A stretch of DNA of 64,000 nucleotides from Lachnospiraceae bacterium A4 (GCA_000403215.2 KE159527.1:614083-678082); one strand, 5' to 3'; positions 8,677-17,475 are shown, numbered from the stretch's first letter. Translations and numbers: made by a program. Notes: a model not told the origin generated them from the sequence alone.

Positions 8677-10032
8677 TTATTCCACCATCTCCACATTCTG
8701 CATCATCACCGGCTTCCCCGTCTGCTGATACAACTGTACCACACTGCTGCTATCTCCATAATATGCATCACTAATCTCGATCGCCCTGTCCAAATCCGCT
8801 GAGTCATCATAAATTCCCCAGCCTTCTTCTTGATATTTTCTGACAATCCTGTCATACTCAATCCACAGCTGCGGACGCATACTCTCCACTGTCGCTTTTA
8901 CTAATGGGTGTGGTCGCCACAAAAGCGCTACCTCGTCTTGATTTTCTTTAAATATGCGGAAAACGTACTCCATCTTTTCGAGCATCTTTTCATTATGTGC
9001 CAGCAGCCCGGCAACGCTTGTGTTGTAGAAGATAATCTTCTTCCACGTGCCATCAGGCTTCTCGATAATTCTTAGCCATTCTTCCGGTACTTTGATGTCC
9101 TCTCTCCTCGTATTTGCCACCTTATCAAACTTGGGCGAGCCGAGTCCAAGGATTTTATTTTCGAGAAAGGTTCTGGCTTTTTCGCTGTGGTCATTGGCTG
9201 CATCCATCAGCACTTTGATATATACTTGACGCATATCTTCCGACTGCACAATCACTTTGTCCGCATTGTACACACCCGGTACGGTGCAGAAGTGTTTCAT
9301 GCCCTCTATTTTCTCATCTTCATCAGGTTTAATCTCACCCAAAACAAAATACGGGATATAGATGAGCTTGTCTGTAAACTTTTTTAAGTTGTCTGAATAA
9401 AAAAATGGATGTACGCTTGTGACGAGATTCCATTTATCATAAGGATTGTGTATATAAATCATATCCGGCCGATGCTTCTCAAAATCAAACTCGTCATATC
9501 GTGTGATTGGAACATAGGAGGGATACTGGTCTGCTTCATAGTGCATCTCTCGAAAGCTTCCATCTGGATTTTTATCATAATATGGTATCGGAATAACGTA
9601 AGCGTCACAATTTTCATCTTCATCCGCAGCTTTCCATACGCTCTCTAAACTATCCCACATACTTGCCTTGTATGGCAGAAATACTGCTTCTTTTCTGACC
9701 ACGATATCATTCTTGACGCTGTTCTCAATTTTGATGAGCTGCTTTTTTAGAACTTTGCTGATTTTGTTTTCGTTGAAATGATTGCTTGTCAGTTCCTCAT
9801 AAATGTGAAAAAGAGTTTCACAATACTCTTCCACATAAGAAACTGTAATGTGCTCCTGTTTTTCTAATCTTTCAATATTTTCACCGAGGGAAACTGCAAA
9901 CTCCTGGCACTCTGCTATCATATTTTGTGCCACTGCTATTCTTTTCTGAAGCAATGCTTCTTTGATTTCTTCATGAGCTTGGTGCAGACTTTCTATCAGC
10001 CCTAATACTTCCTGTTTCTGTGCACTTCTCAC
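8677..10032 (-). CDS. TagF/CDP-glycerol glycerophosphotransferase-like glycan transferase
   Basis: Residues 1-75 form a predicted coiled coil rich in Leu, Glu and Lys. The rest looks like a GT-B glycosyl- or glycerophosphotransferase: PYKASMWDSLESVW, IYIPYFVLGE, KIIFYNTSVAGLL, VALLWRPHPLV (the RPHP motif of TagF-like proteins) and SDAYYGDSSSVVQLYQQTGKPVM, which matches the family's nucleotide-binding end. It is the first gene of the glycan operon, 13 bases upstream of the aminotransferase. Its role could be adding glycerol phosphate or a sugar; the exact donor is unknown. Confidence 0.65.
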   Translation of the reverse strand: MRSAQKQEVLGLIESLHQAHEEIKEALLQKRIAVAQNMIAECQEFAVSLGENIERLEKQEHITVSYVEEYCETLFHIYEELTSNHFNENKISKVLKKQLIKIENSVKNDIVVRKEAVFLPYKASMWDSLESVWKAADEDENCDAYVIPIPYYDKNPDGSFREMHYEADQYPSYVPITRYDEFDFEKHRPDMIYIHNPYDKWNLVTSVHPFFYSDNLKKFTDKLIYIPYFVLGEIKPDEDEKIEGMKHFCTVPGVYNADKVIVQSEDMRQVYIKVLMDAANDHSEKARTFLENKILGLGSPKFDKVANTRREDIKVPEEWLRIIEKPDGTWKKIIFYNTSVAGLLAHNEKMLEKMEYVFRIFKENQDEVALLWRPHPLVKATVESMRPQLWIEYDRIVRKYQEEGWGIYDDSADLDRAIEISDAYYGDSSSVVQLYQQTGKPVMMQNVEMVE

Positions 10033-10059
10033 CTCAGATTCCCTCCAGTCTACAAATTA

Positions 10060-10300
10060 TCATAAGGATTATCGGAACGTTTCCGTCTGCAAATTTTATA
10101 TGCCTGCATATAAAATTCTGCTTCGCTCCGCGCTAGCCGCGGTCCTGGCATACCCGATAGCAGAATGTCGAAAATCGAATGCTCTGCTTAGCTAATGCCG
10201 ACTTTTTACTTATATGTCAGTGTACTTCCCTGCAATCCGCTTCGCGGTAAAATCATCTCTCGATCATTCATTCCCAGTTTTGTACATATGAACCTTTAGA
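10060..10300 (-). ncRNA. Candidate omega-RNA/right-end structure of the TnpB-like gene
   Basis: Reading the minus strand past the tnpB-like stop, the sequence folds into successive hairpins: CCGC-GAA-GCGG near 10240; GCAGA...TCGATTTTCGA...TCTGC at about 10152-10180; and a perfect 12-bp stem AATTTTATATGC/GCATATAAAATT at 10092-10117. GC content is much higher here than upstream of the gene. Omega RNAs of IS200/IS605 elements overlap the tnpB 3' end and end at the transposon right end in just this way. No homology search was done, so RNA function is inferred from structure and position. Confidence 0.45.
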
Positions 10301-11635
10301 CTTTTCTATATATTTTTGTTGTATATTCTTTGCGCTATTTAACGCAATTGTAGTTTTTAATCCACAATTTTCGCAGATAAACTCTTTTCCCTGCCGTTTT
10401 CCCTCTGCCTTGCAAGAAGAACAGATTTTTCCTGTTCCTTTGGAATTGATCTCCACTAATTCAATTGCATTGATCTGACACTTGTATGCTAATCGTTCCC
10501 TAATGTATCCACGAAAGTTTCGTGTCAGCTTGCGATTGTTTGATTTGGAATATAATTTAGTCTTATTTTTTGTGACCGGTTTGGTTATCACAATACAGGC
10601 AGGTTTTTCTATTCGAAACATTCGATTGATTTCCGCGTTGATATAATTCGTTGTCCTGCGCTTTTCTTTTTCCTTTTGACTGTCATACTTTCGTCTGCCA
10701 AGATTATTTGCCTCTATATTTTCAATCTTTTGTCGATTGCCGCTCTCAGCATTTTGTCTATATGACGTATAGATTCGGCGTCGTTCTTGATTTTTCTTTG
10801 CAAGCCGCTCTGTCTCTGGACTAGTCAATTCCGCAAGTGATACACCATATATATGCTCATTGGATAACGTAAACATATCTTGATTTCCCATATGAATATA
10901 CACGGTATTGGTATAATCTTGATGTTTCTTAATCTTTGCCTCAATCGGCACTGCAAGCGCAATGAAATCATCTTTAATATGAACCTGTATCTGCCTGTCA
11001 AAAGTACGAGTATCTTTTAATGGTATAGATATCCGTTTTCGCGGTATCCTGCACACGATTCGCATCGCACCATCTTTGTAAGAATACCCATTTGGAGATA
11101 TTCGAAATACATCGGCAGCATCCGTCTTGGGCTGTGTTAAATATCTTCGGGTCAGCCTGCACAGAAGATTGTTCAGCCGCTTCACATCAATATCAAGTTC
11201 AACTGCGTTTCTTGGCATCTCGTATTGCTGGCGATTTAAAACTGCTGCATAGACACTTCCCATTTTGAGCACTGTCCTAAGGTAGATTTTATCATCATCA
11301 CTTAGGTTCTCGTTGGCTGTGATTTTTTCGCCAACTTTATTTTTGACAATGCTCCAACTGCATTTGATATTTGTAACCGCATCGGCAATCGCAAGTTCGT
11401 AATAAACTGCTGGAAGATTGAGCTGTTCCCTCAGTCCACAGTAACGCATTTCGTTTAAGACTGTATAAACAGGTGTCAAGCTATTTATTTTTTTGACCCC
11501 TGAGTATCGCTCATACACGAAATTTTTAACTTTGCAACAATCTGCTGCGATTCCTCTTAGAAAGGTCATTGTCTCTTCCGGCAATGTTTCACTATACTGC
11601 CATACAATCTTTGTCATGGTACTGTTTGAAGGCAT
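10268..11635 (-). CDS. TnpB-like protein with substituted RuvC catalytic residues
   Basis: The 455-residue protein has TnpB architecture: an N-terminal helical/WED-type region, RuvC-I near 246-258 (YIHMGNQDMFTLS), RuvC-II near 347-353 (CIVITKP), a zinc ribbon with Cys405/408 and Cys421/424, and RuvC-III near 430-437 (IALNSAKNI). Canonical TnpB reads GIDxG, IEDL and RDxNAAxNI at these sites, so the three acidic residues correspond to His248, Thr351 and Ala431. The fold seems kept and the nuclease centre lost. No TnpA gene is adjacent. It could be an RNA-guided DNA-binding repressor (TldR-like) or just a decaying transposon gene; the frame is intact, which favours retention. Confidence 0.8.
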   Translation of the reverse strand: MPSNSTMTKIVWQYSETLPEETMTFLRGIAADCCKVKNFVYERYSGVKKINSLTPVYTVLNEMRYCGLREQLNLPAVYYELAIADAVTNIKCSWSIVKNKVGEKITANENLSDDDKIYLRTVLKMGSVYAAVLNRQQYEMPRNAVELDIDVKRLNNLLCRLTRRYLTQPKTDAADVFRISPNGYSYKDGAMRIVCRIPRKRISIPLKDTRTFDRQIQVHIKDDFIALAVPIEAKIKKHQDYTNTVYIHMGNQDMFTLSNEHIYGVSLAELTSPETERLAKKNQERRRIYTSYRQNAESGNRQKIENIEANNLGRRKYDSQKEKEKRRTTNYINAEINRMFRIEKPACIVITKPVTKNKTKLYSKSNNRKLTRNFRGYIRERLAYKCQINAIELVEINSKGTGKICSSCKAEGKRQGKEFICENCGLKTTIALNSAKNIQQKYIEKSKGSYVQNWE

Positions 11636-11711
11636 TTTTCACACCCTTTTTGTTTTTTAACAGGTCTTACAATAGAACTTTTATGTTATATAGCCATGAT
11701 TACTTTGGATT

Positions 11712-12094
11712 TTCTTAGATTTTCTTAATCTAAGAAATATTACTTGAAATGAGGTATTTTAAAGAATTTATAATTGATTTGACCCAGAATTTGACCCAGA
11801 ATAGATCATTAGAATGTAGTATATACATTGTATTAGTGCCTTTTTTCTTTTTGGGAATTTGACCCAGAATTTGACCCCAAATTGATTGTATACACTAATT
11901 GATCCATAAAATAACCCAATTTCTTCCTTTTTATGATGTAATTCTGTATTAATTTTATATTTGTTTCTAAAAACATTTGCTATTTGGGTTAATTTGTGAT
12001 AGACTAATGTCGATATAAAGTTATGTAAAGATAAAAAATACAAATTTTATACACAATAGTTCTTATGAATAGTATCTTAGATTAAGAAAATCTA
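11712..12094. repeat. Inverted 20-bp repeat pair enclosing about 340 bp
   Basis: TAGATTTTCTTAATCTAAGA at 11716-11735 recurs as its exact reverse complement at 12075-12094. Each copy is itself palindromic: the first folds into a perfect 10-bp stem (11712-11736). The pair could be the ends of a small non-autonomous element, or the left copy could be the left-end hairpin of the TnpB-type element. Confidence 0.7.
11778..11877. repeat. Two direct copies of TTTGACCCAGAATTTGACCC
   Basis: The 20-mer occurs at 11778-11797 and 11858-11877, 80 bases apart, and is itself made of two TTTGACCC units. It lies inside the inverted repeat pair. Possible roles are protein-binding iterons or recombination sites; nothing in the sequence decides. 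Confidence 0.7.
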
Positions 12095-12308
12095 CGATAA
12101 AAATATAGTATGTTCAATGTTGTAATATCTCTATTTATTCTTTCACCAACAACTGATATAAAGTATAATATATTCATATTTTACACCACTTTTTTCAATA
12201 ATTTACTCAATTCATTATATTTTCAATCTTTTTTCATACCAAAAGAATAAATTCCTGAATGTAATTGTAGCTAATCCTGAATTAAGTTATCCCTAAATAC
12301 AAATTAAA

Positions 12309-12391
12309 ACTGTCGAAAAATGAAATCTACTTCCAATATCTTGTTGTACGCTCAAACAACATATTAGAAAATTAATTCACTTTCCGACAGT
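12309..12391 (-). terminator. Long imperfect hairpin downstream of purL
   Basis: ACTGTCGAAAAATGAAAT at 12309 pairs with the complement ending CGACAGT at 12391, and TTCCAATATCTTGTTG pairs with CAACATATTAGAA inside, giving an 83-base imperfect palindrome with a short loop. On the purL strand it ends in a short T tract. It could be a terminator, or a palindromic mobile repeat. Confidence 0.55.
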
Positions 12392-12418
12392 CTTGTAATT
12401 TTTTCAAAAAATTAAATT

Positions 12419-15400
12419 TTATTTAAAATACAGAACCCCAGCTTCAAAAATCTTCAAATCCTGTTCCCCATAGATATTCATGGCTACGCCATCTCCGCGG
12501 CGCTCCACGTGTGCCATCTTGCCAAGGCATCTTCCGTCAGGGGAGGTGATTCCTTCGATTGCGGCGTAGGAGCCGTTCACGTTCCACTCCTCGTCCATGG
12601 AGATATTGCCGTTAAAATCAGCATACTGTGTCGCAACCTGTCCGTTTGCAAGAAGCTTGTCAATCCACTCCTGCGGCGCCACAAATCTTCCCTCACCGTG
12701 GGAAGCTGGTGTCACATAGGTCTTGCCAAGCTCAGCGAGCTGCAGCCATGGCGACTTGTTTGTGACAACTTTTGTGTAGACCATCTTGGAAATATGACGG
12801 TTGATGGTGTTGTAGGTAAGCGTAGGGGAATCTTCCTTCTGCCCGACTACCTCACCATAAGGCACCAGCCCCAGCTTGATCATCGCCTGAAAGCCGTTAC
12901 AGATACCGAGTGCAAGACCGTCCCTTTCATTCAACAGCTTGTTGACTGCCTCCTTCATCTTTGCATTCTGAAATGCTGTCGCAAAGAACTTCGCGCTTCC
13001 GTCCGGCTCATCGCCTGCTGAGAAACCGCCCGGGAACATGATAATCTGTGCCTGTGCGATTGCTTTCGTAAACGCGTCAACAGAATCCCTGATATCCTCC
13101 GCCGACAGATTGCGGAATACTTTTGTCACGACATTGGCACCCGCGCGCTCAAATGCGATGGTAGAATCATACTCGCAGTTTGTACCGGGGAATACCGGTA
13201 TGAATACCGTCGGTTTTGCCACTTTGTTTTTGCATACATAAATGTCTTTGGTGTCGTAGAGTTTTGTCTCGATTGCATCTGTGCCTTTTACCGCCTTCGT
13301 CGGGAATACTTTTTCAAGCTTTGATGTCCATGCCTTCAATGCCTCTTCCATCGACACGGTTGTATCTTTGTACACAAAGCCCTCGTTCTCTGCGCGCACT
13401 GCAGCCACCGTTCTGTACGCCGAGCCGCCTGCCTCAAGCGCCGAAAGCCTGCTTGACGGCACTTCGGCGATGATGCTTCCTGTCTCATTCGCAAACAATG
13501 CTTTTGCGTCAAGTGCGCTGTCAAATTCCACGCCCATTTTGTTGCCAAATGCCATTTTCGCCGCAGCTGCCACAATACCCTTGGAGTCAAGTGCATAAGC
13601 CGCGACAATCACCCTGTCGGCGATCAGCTTCGCAACGCTGCTGTACAGTTTCATAACGTTCTCATAATCAGGGAGGTCATACGCATTTTTCGGCAGATCA
13701 AACACAACGAGTTTGTCCCCTGCATTTTTTAACTCTGGCGTAATGATATCCTGCTGCTTCGCAACATCAACGGCAAAGGAAACGAGTGTGGGCGGCACGT
13801 CAATCTTATTGAATGTGCCTGACATGGAATCCTTACCGCCAATCGAGGGCAGTCCGTAGCCAATCTGTGCGTCATATGCGCCGAGCAGCGCCGCAAACGG
13901 CTGGCTCCAGCGAGCATCTTCCTCTGTCATGCGCCTGAAATATTCCTGAAAGGTAAAACGAATCTTAGTGAAGTCTCCGCCTGCTGCCACAATCTTTGCC
14001 ATGGATTCCGTCACGGCATACACAGCACCGTGATATGGGCTCCAGCTCGACAGATATGGGTCGAAACCGTGCGCCATCATTGTCACGGTATCCGTCTTTC
14101 CCTTTAAAACAGGGAGCTTTGCCACCATCGCCTGTGTCTCTGTGAGCTGGTACTTTCCACCGTAAGGCATGAACACACTGCCTGCCCCGATGGACGCGTC
14201 AAACATTTCCACCAGACCTTTCTGTGAGCAGACATTGAGGTCATTTAATGTGGCAAGAACTGCTTCCTTGACGTCATTCTTTTCGAGCGCCTCCGCAACC
14301 TTTTTGACTGCTGTCTTATGAAAATAGTTGTCCTCTTTTACAGGCGTTTCCACGAATACACCCGTCTCCTGATGCGCGCCGTTTGTGTCGAGAAAGGCTC
14401 TCGCGATATCCACAACCTTGCTGCCGCGCCACTTTAATACCAGTCTTGGCTCCTCGGTGACAACCGCAACCTTCACGGCCTCCAGATTCTCCTCGGCAGC
14501 ATACGCAAGGAACTGGTCAGCATCTTTCGGGTCCACAACGACTGCCATTCTCTCCTGCGACTCGGAGATGGCAAGCTCTGTCCCATCAAGACCAGCATAT
14601 TTTTTCGGCACTTTGTCCATGTCCACGACAAGACCGTCCGCAAGTTCTCCGATTGCAACAGACACGCCGCCTGCGCCAAAGTCGTTGCACTTCTTGATGA
14701 TTTTGCTGACCTCGGGTCTGCGGAACAGACGCTGTAATTTGCGCTCTGTCGGCGCATTTCCCTTCTGAACCTCTGCGCCGCAGGTCGTGAGGGACGCCGT
14801 TGTGTGCACCTTGGAGGAACCCGTCGCACCGCCGCAGCCGTCGCGCCCTGTCCGTCCGCCGAGCAGGATAATGATATCGCCGGGGTCTGAATTTTCACGG
14901 ATAACGCCTGCACGCGGCGCTGCTGCCATCACCGCACCGATTTCCATTCGCTTTGCCACATAGTTTGGATGGTAGACTTCCTTGACAAATCCCGTTGCAA
15001 GCCCAATCTGGTTGCCGTAGGACGAATAGCCGCTCGCCGCGCCGCGCACCAGCTTTTTCTGGGAAAGCTTGCCCCGCATAGTGTTCTCAACGGGCACTGT
15101 CGGGTCTGCCGCGCCTGTGACACGCATCGCCTGATAGACATAAGTACGGCCGGAAAGAGGGTCACGGATGGCTCCGCCAAGGCAGGTTGCCGCGCCGCCG
15201 AACGGCTCGATTTCCGTCGGGTGGTTATGTGTCTCGTTCTTGAAGTTTACAAGCCATTCCTCTGTGATGACGCCCTTTCCGTCCTCCTTGTCAATCTCCA
15301 CCGGCACGACAATCGAGCAGGCGTTTATCTCGTCCGACTTTTCCATGTCCTCGAGCTTGCCGTCCTTTTTAAGCTTGCGCATCGCCATGAGCGCTAAATC

Positions 15401-16228
15401 CATCAGACAGACATATTTGTCCTTTCTGCCTGCGAAAATTTCCTCGCGGACAGCAAGATAATTTTCATAGGTTGTCCTGATTGGCGCTGTATAATAACCG
15501 TCCTCAAACGACACCTCCTTCAACTCCGTAGAAAACGTCGTATGGCGGCAATGGTCGGACCAATAGGTGTCAAGCACTCTGACTTCCGTGACCGTCGGGT
15601 CTCTGTGCTCCTCATTCTTAAAATAATTCTGAATGTGCTGGAAATCCTTGAAGGTCATGGCAAGTCCAAGCGAGCCGTAAAGCTCACTAAGCGCATCCTC
15701 GTCCATATCCGCAAATCCATCAAAACTTCCTACATCGGCAGGTTCCTCAAAAGACTGCACCAGCGTCTCCGGCTTCTCAAGCCCTGTTTCCCGGGAATCT
15801 ACAGGATTGATGCAGTAACTTTTGATCTTGTCAAACTCACTGTCCGAAATGGTTCCAATCAGCAGATAGGTGACGGCTGTCTTGATGATCGGCTGCTCGT
15901 CCTCCTTTAAAAACTGCACGCACTGCACTGCGGAATCCGCCCTCTGGTCGAACTGCCCCGGCAGAAACTCCACTGAAAAACAACGGGCGTTTTCCGGCAT
16001 TTCAATGCGTTCCATATATAAGTCATCAACAGGCGGCTCTGAAAATACACTGCTGCAAGCCTTCTCAAATATGGCATCTGATATGTTCTCCACATCATAA
16101 CGGATGAAAATTCTAACTTTTTTCAGCCCGGCAATGCCCAGATAGCCCTTCAGTTCCTCCTCAAGTTCCCTCGCCTTCACGGCAAAGGATTCCTTTTTTT
16201 CCACGTAAATACGTTTCACTTTTCCCAT
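12419..16228 (-). CDS. purL: Phosphoribosylformylglycinamidine synthase, single-chain type
   Basis: This 1269-residue enzyme performs step four of purine synthesis, converting FGAR to FGAM with ATP and glutamine. The synthase core has TYWSDHCRHTTF and NFKNETHNHPTEIEPFGGAA; the C-terminal class I glutaminase has PGTNCEYD, the nucleophile Cys in ALGICNGFQAM, and a His in ASHGEGRFV. Fusing the glutaminase to the synthase is the proteobacterial/clostridial large form rather than split PurL/PurQ/PurS. ATG at 16228 follows GGAGGACTC; an earlier in-frame ATG at 16273 lacks such a site. It stands alone, away from purF at 27249. Confidence 0.97.
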   Translation of the reverse strand: MGKVKRIYVEKKESFAVKARELEEELKGYLGIAGLKKVRIFIRYDVENISDAIFEKACSSVFSEPPVDDLYMERIEMPENARCFSVEFLPGQFDQRADSAVQCVQFLKEDEQPIIKTAVTYLLIGTISDSEFDKIKSYCINPVDSRETGLEKPETLVQSFEEPADVGSFDGFADMDEDALSELYGSLGLAMTFKDFQHIQNYFKNEEHRDPTVTEVRVLDTYWSDHCRHTTFSTELKEVSFEDGYYTAPIRTTYENYLAVREEIFAGRKDKYVCLMDLALMAMRKLKKDGKLEDMEKSDEINACSIVVPVEIDKEDGKGVITEEWLVNFKNETHNHPTEIEPFGGAATCLGGAIRDPLSGRTYVYQAMRVTGAADPTVPVENTMRGKLSQKKLVRGAASGYSSYGNQIGLATGFVKEVYHPNYVAKRMEIGAVMAAAPRAGVIRENSDPGDIIILLGGRTGRDGCGGATGSSKVHTTASLTTCGAEVQKGNAPTERKLQRLFRRPEVSKIIKKCNDFGAGGVSVAIGELADGLVVDMDKVPKKYAGLDGTELAISESQERMAVVVDPKDADQFLAYAAEENLEAVKVAVVTEEPRLVLKWRGSKVVDIARAFLDTNGAHQETGVFVETPVKEDNYFHKTAVKKVAEALEKNDVKEAVLATLNDLNVCSQKGLVEMFDASIGAGSVFMPYGGKYQLTETQAMVAKLPVLKGKTDTVTMMAHGFDPYLSSWSPYHGAVYAVTESMAKIVAAGGDFTKIRFTFQEYFRRMTEEDARWSQPFAALLGAYDAQIGYGLPSIGGKDSMSGTFNKIDVPPTLVSFAVDVAKQQDIITPELKNAGDKLVVFDLPKNAYDLPDYENVMKLYSSVAKLIADRVIVAAYALDSKGIVAAAAKMAFGNKMGVEFDSALDAKALFANETGSIIAEVPSSRLSALEAGGSAYRTVAAVRAENEGFVYKDTTVSMEEALKAWTSKLEKVFPTKAVKGTDAIETKLYDTKDIYVCKNKVAKPTVFIPVFPGTNCEYDSTIAFERAGANVVTKVFRNLSAEDIRDSVDAFTKAIAQAQIIMFPGGFSAGDEPDGSAKFFATAFQNAKMKEAVNKLLNERDGLALGICNGFQAMIKLGLVPYGEVVGQKEDSPTLTYNTINRHISKMVYTKVVTNKSPWLQLAELGKTYVTPASHGEGRFVAPQEWIDKLLANGQVATQYADFNGNISMDEEWNVNGSYAAIEGITSPDGRCLGKMAHVERRGDGVAMNIYGEQDLKIFEAGVLYFK

Positions 16229-16414
16229 TTTCTGAGTCCTCCGTAAATTTTTAATATGTAGTAATGATTTCACTTTTCATTATAACGGATTCGTCATATT
16301 TTTCAACATATAATCCGCAGAATTTCAACTCCTTTTCCGCAACAGATAAAAATCCTGAACGGTCCATAGCATGAACTTTCATACTGCTATCATAATTTTG
16401 ATTAGCAAGCATCC

Positions 16415-16443
16415 TTGACAATTTTAATACTATATAGTATTAT
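16415..16443 (+). promoter_or_regulatory. MarR-gene promoter with palindromic operator
   Basis: TTGACA at 16415-16420 and TATTAT at 16438-16443 are separated by 17 bases. A perfect 16-bp palindrome, AATACTATATAGTATT (16426-16441), fills the spacer and overlaps the -10 box, the usual arrangement for autorepression by a MarR protein coded directly downstream. Confidence 0.75.
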
Positions 16444-16486
16444 CTTATATAGGAGGTGATGTAAAATAGAAACTCAGGCAGGTTTT

Positions 16487-16897
16487 TTGATTACTCAGAT
16501 CAAACAAATCGGAGGGAGAGTATTTGACAAAATACTACAGAAGGAAAACATAAAGGAATTTAACGGTGCGCAGGGTAAAATCCTATACGTTTTGTGGCAG
16601 CATGACCACATCTCCATCATAGAACTGTCAAGACTTACGGGGCTTGCAAATACCACGCTTACAAGCATGCTTGACAGAATGGAGGAATCAGGGCTTTTAC
16701 GCCGTCTGCCTGACCCTCAGGACAGGCGCAAAAACCTTATTGCGCTGACCCAAAAGGCACAACAGCTCAAGGAAAGTTACGACAAGGTTTCCTTGGAGAT
16801 GCACGAAATATACTTCAAAAATTTCAGCCCGGAGGAGATTGTGGCATTTGAAACCTATCTGCGCAGGGTGCTGGAAAATGTTAAGGAGGAATTATAA
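16487..16897 (+). CDS. MarR-family transcriptional regulator
   Basis: The winged-helix protein has the MarR core: GAQGKILYVLWQHD, the recognition helix ISIIELSRLTGLANTTLTSM, and the wing RRLPDPQDRRKN. It probably represses itself and the coupled flavin reductase through the palindrome at 16426-16441. The start is unclear. TTG at 16487 is the first standard start, but an AGGAGGTGAT site at 16451-16460 sits far upstream and instead points to an ATA at 16466, which would begin (M)ETQAGFLITQIKQIGG, the usual N-terminus of this subfamily. The true start may be that ATA codon. Confidence 0.85.
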   Translation: MITQIKQIGGRVFDKILQKENIKEFNGAQGKILYVLWQHDHISIIELSRLTGLANTTLTSMLDRMEESGLLRRLPDPQDRRKNLIALTQKAQQLKESYDKVSLEMHEIYFKNFSPEEIVAFETYLRRVLENVKEEL

Positions 16898-17475
16898 TGA
16901 CTAAGAAATCAAGACAAGCAACAAACGATTTTTGCCCGCAAACGCTGTTTTTATATGGTACATACAAGGAGAACAAGACGCCCGACTTCGGGCTGTTCTG
17001 CTGGTTCAGCTATTGCTGGGATAACGAACTTTGTGTAATGATGTGTATCGACGGAGAAAAACTGACCAAGGACAGGATCAAGGCAGGCAATGTCTTTTCA
17101 GCAAATCTTGTCACTGAAAAGCTGCTTCCCATGGCAGACTACCTTGGAAACAAATCAGGATATGATGCGGATAAAATGAATTTTCATGCCGACATTGGCA
17201 AAGGCGAAATTTTGGACGTTCCTATCCTAATGGAAAGTCCCGTTAATTATGAATTGGAAGTCACACAGCGTATTCCCTTCGGCGAAGGAGAGGTCTTTTT
17301 GTGCCGAATACGAAACGTACTTTACAGCGAAGAACTTACAGACCAACAAATATCTGTCGGCGAACGTTTGAAAAACATCGCCCCCATCTCAACTACGTGC
17401 AATACATACTTTTCTTATACCGGAGAAGTTCTTGGCAGTTGGGGTGAACCCGGAAAGACTTTTTTAAAGCATTAG
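16897..17475 (+). CDS. Flavin reductase-like domain protein (flavoredoxin type)
   Basis: The 192-residue protein matches the FMN-binding flavin reductase-like/flavoredoxin group: QTLFLYGTYKENKTPDFGLFCWFSYCWDNELCVMMCI, then a flavin-site segment KAGNVFSANLVTEKLLPMADYLG. Its ATG overlaps the stop of the marR gene by one base (TAATG), so translation is coupled and both are probably induced together by the MarR ligand, perhaps an aromatic or redox-active compound. A weak hairpin terminator follows at 17474. Confidence 0.78.
   Translation: MTKKSRQATNDFCPQTLFLYGTYKENKTPDFGLFCWFSYCWDNELCVMMCIDGEKLTKDRIKAGNVFSANLVTEKLLPMADYLGNKSGYDADKMNFHADIGKGEILDVPILMESPVNYELEVTQRIPFGEGEVFLCRIRNVLYSEELTDQQISVGERLKNIAPISTTCNTYFSYTGEVLGSWGEPGKTFLKH

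Larger units (their letters stand above)
11636..12418. other. AT-rich gene-free region
   Basis: I see no credible gene here. A 91-codon frame on the minus strand (11768-12043) has no ribosome binding site and no recognisable motif. The region does hold the inverted 20-bp repeats, two copies of a TTTGACCCAGAATTTGACCC repeat (11778 and 11858) and a long hairpin next to purL, all listed separately. Confidence 0.6.

Noticed and set aside
11768..12043. 91-codon minus-strand frame in the gene-free region
   Set aside because: No ribosome binding site, low-complexity composition and part of it is coded by the TTTGACCC repeats; no family features.
12509..15910. Several plus-strand frames inside purL
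   Set aside because: They are frame shadows of a GC-richer essential gene with no ribosome sites or protein motifs.
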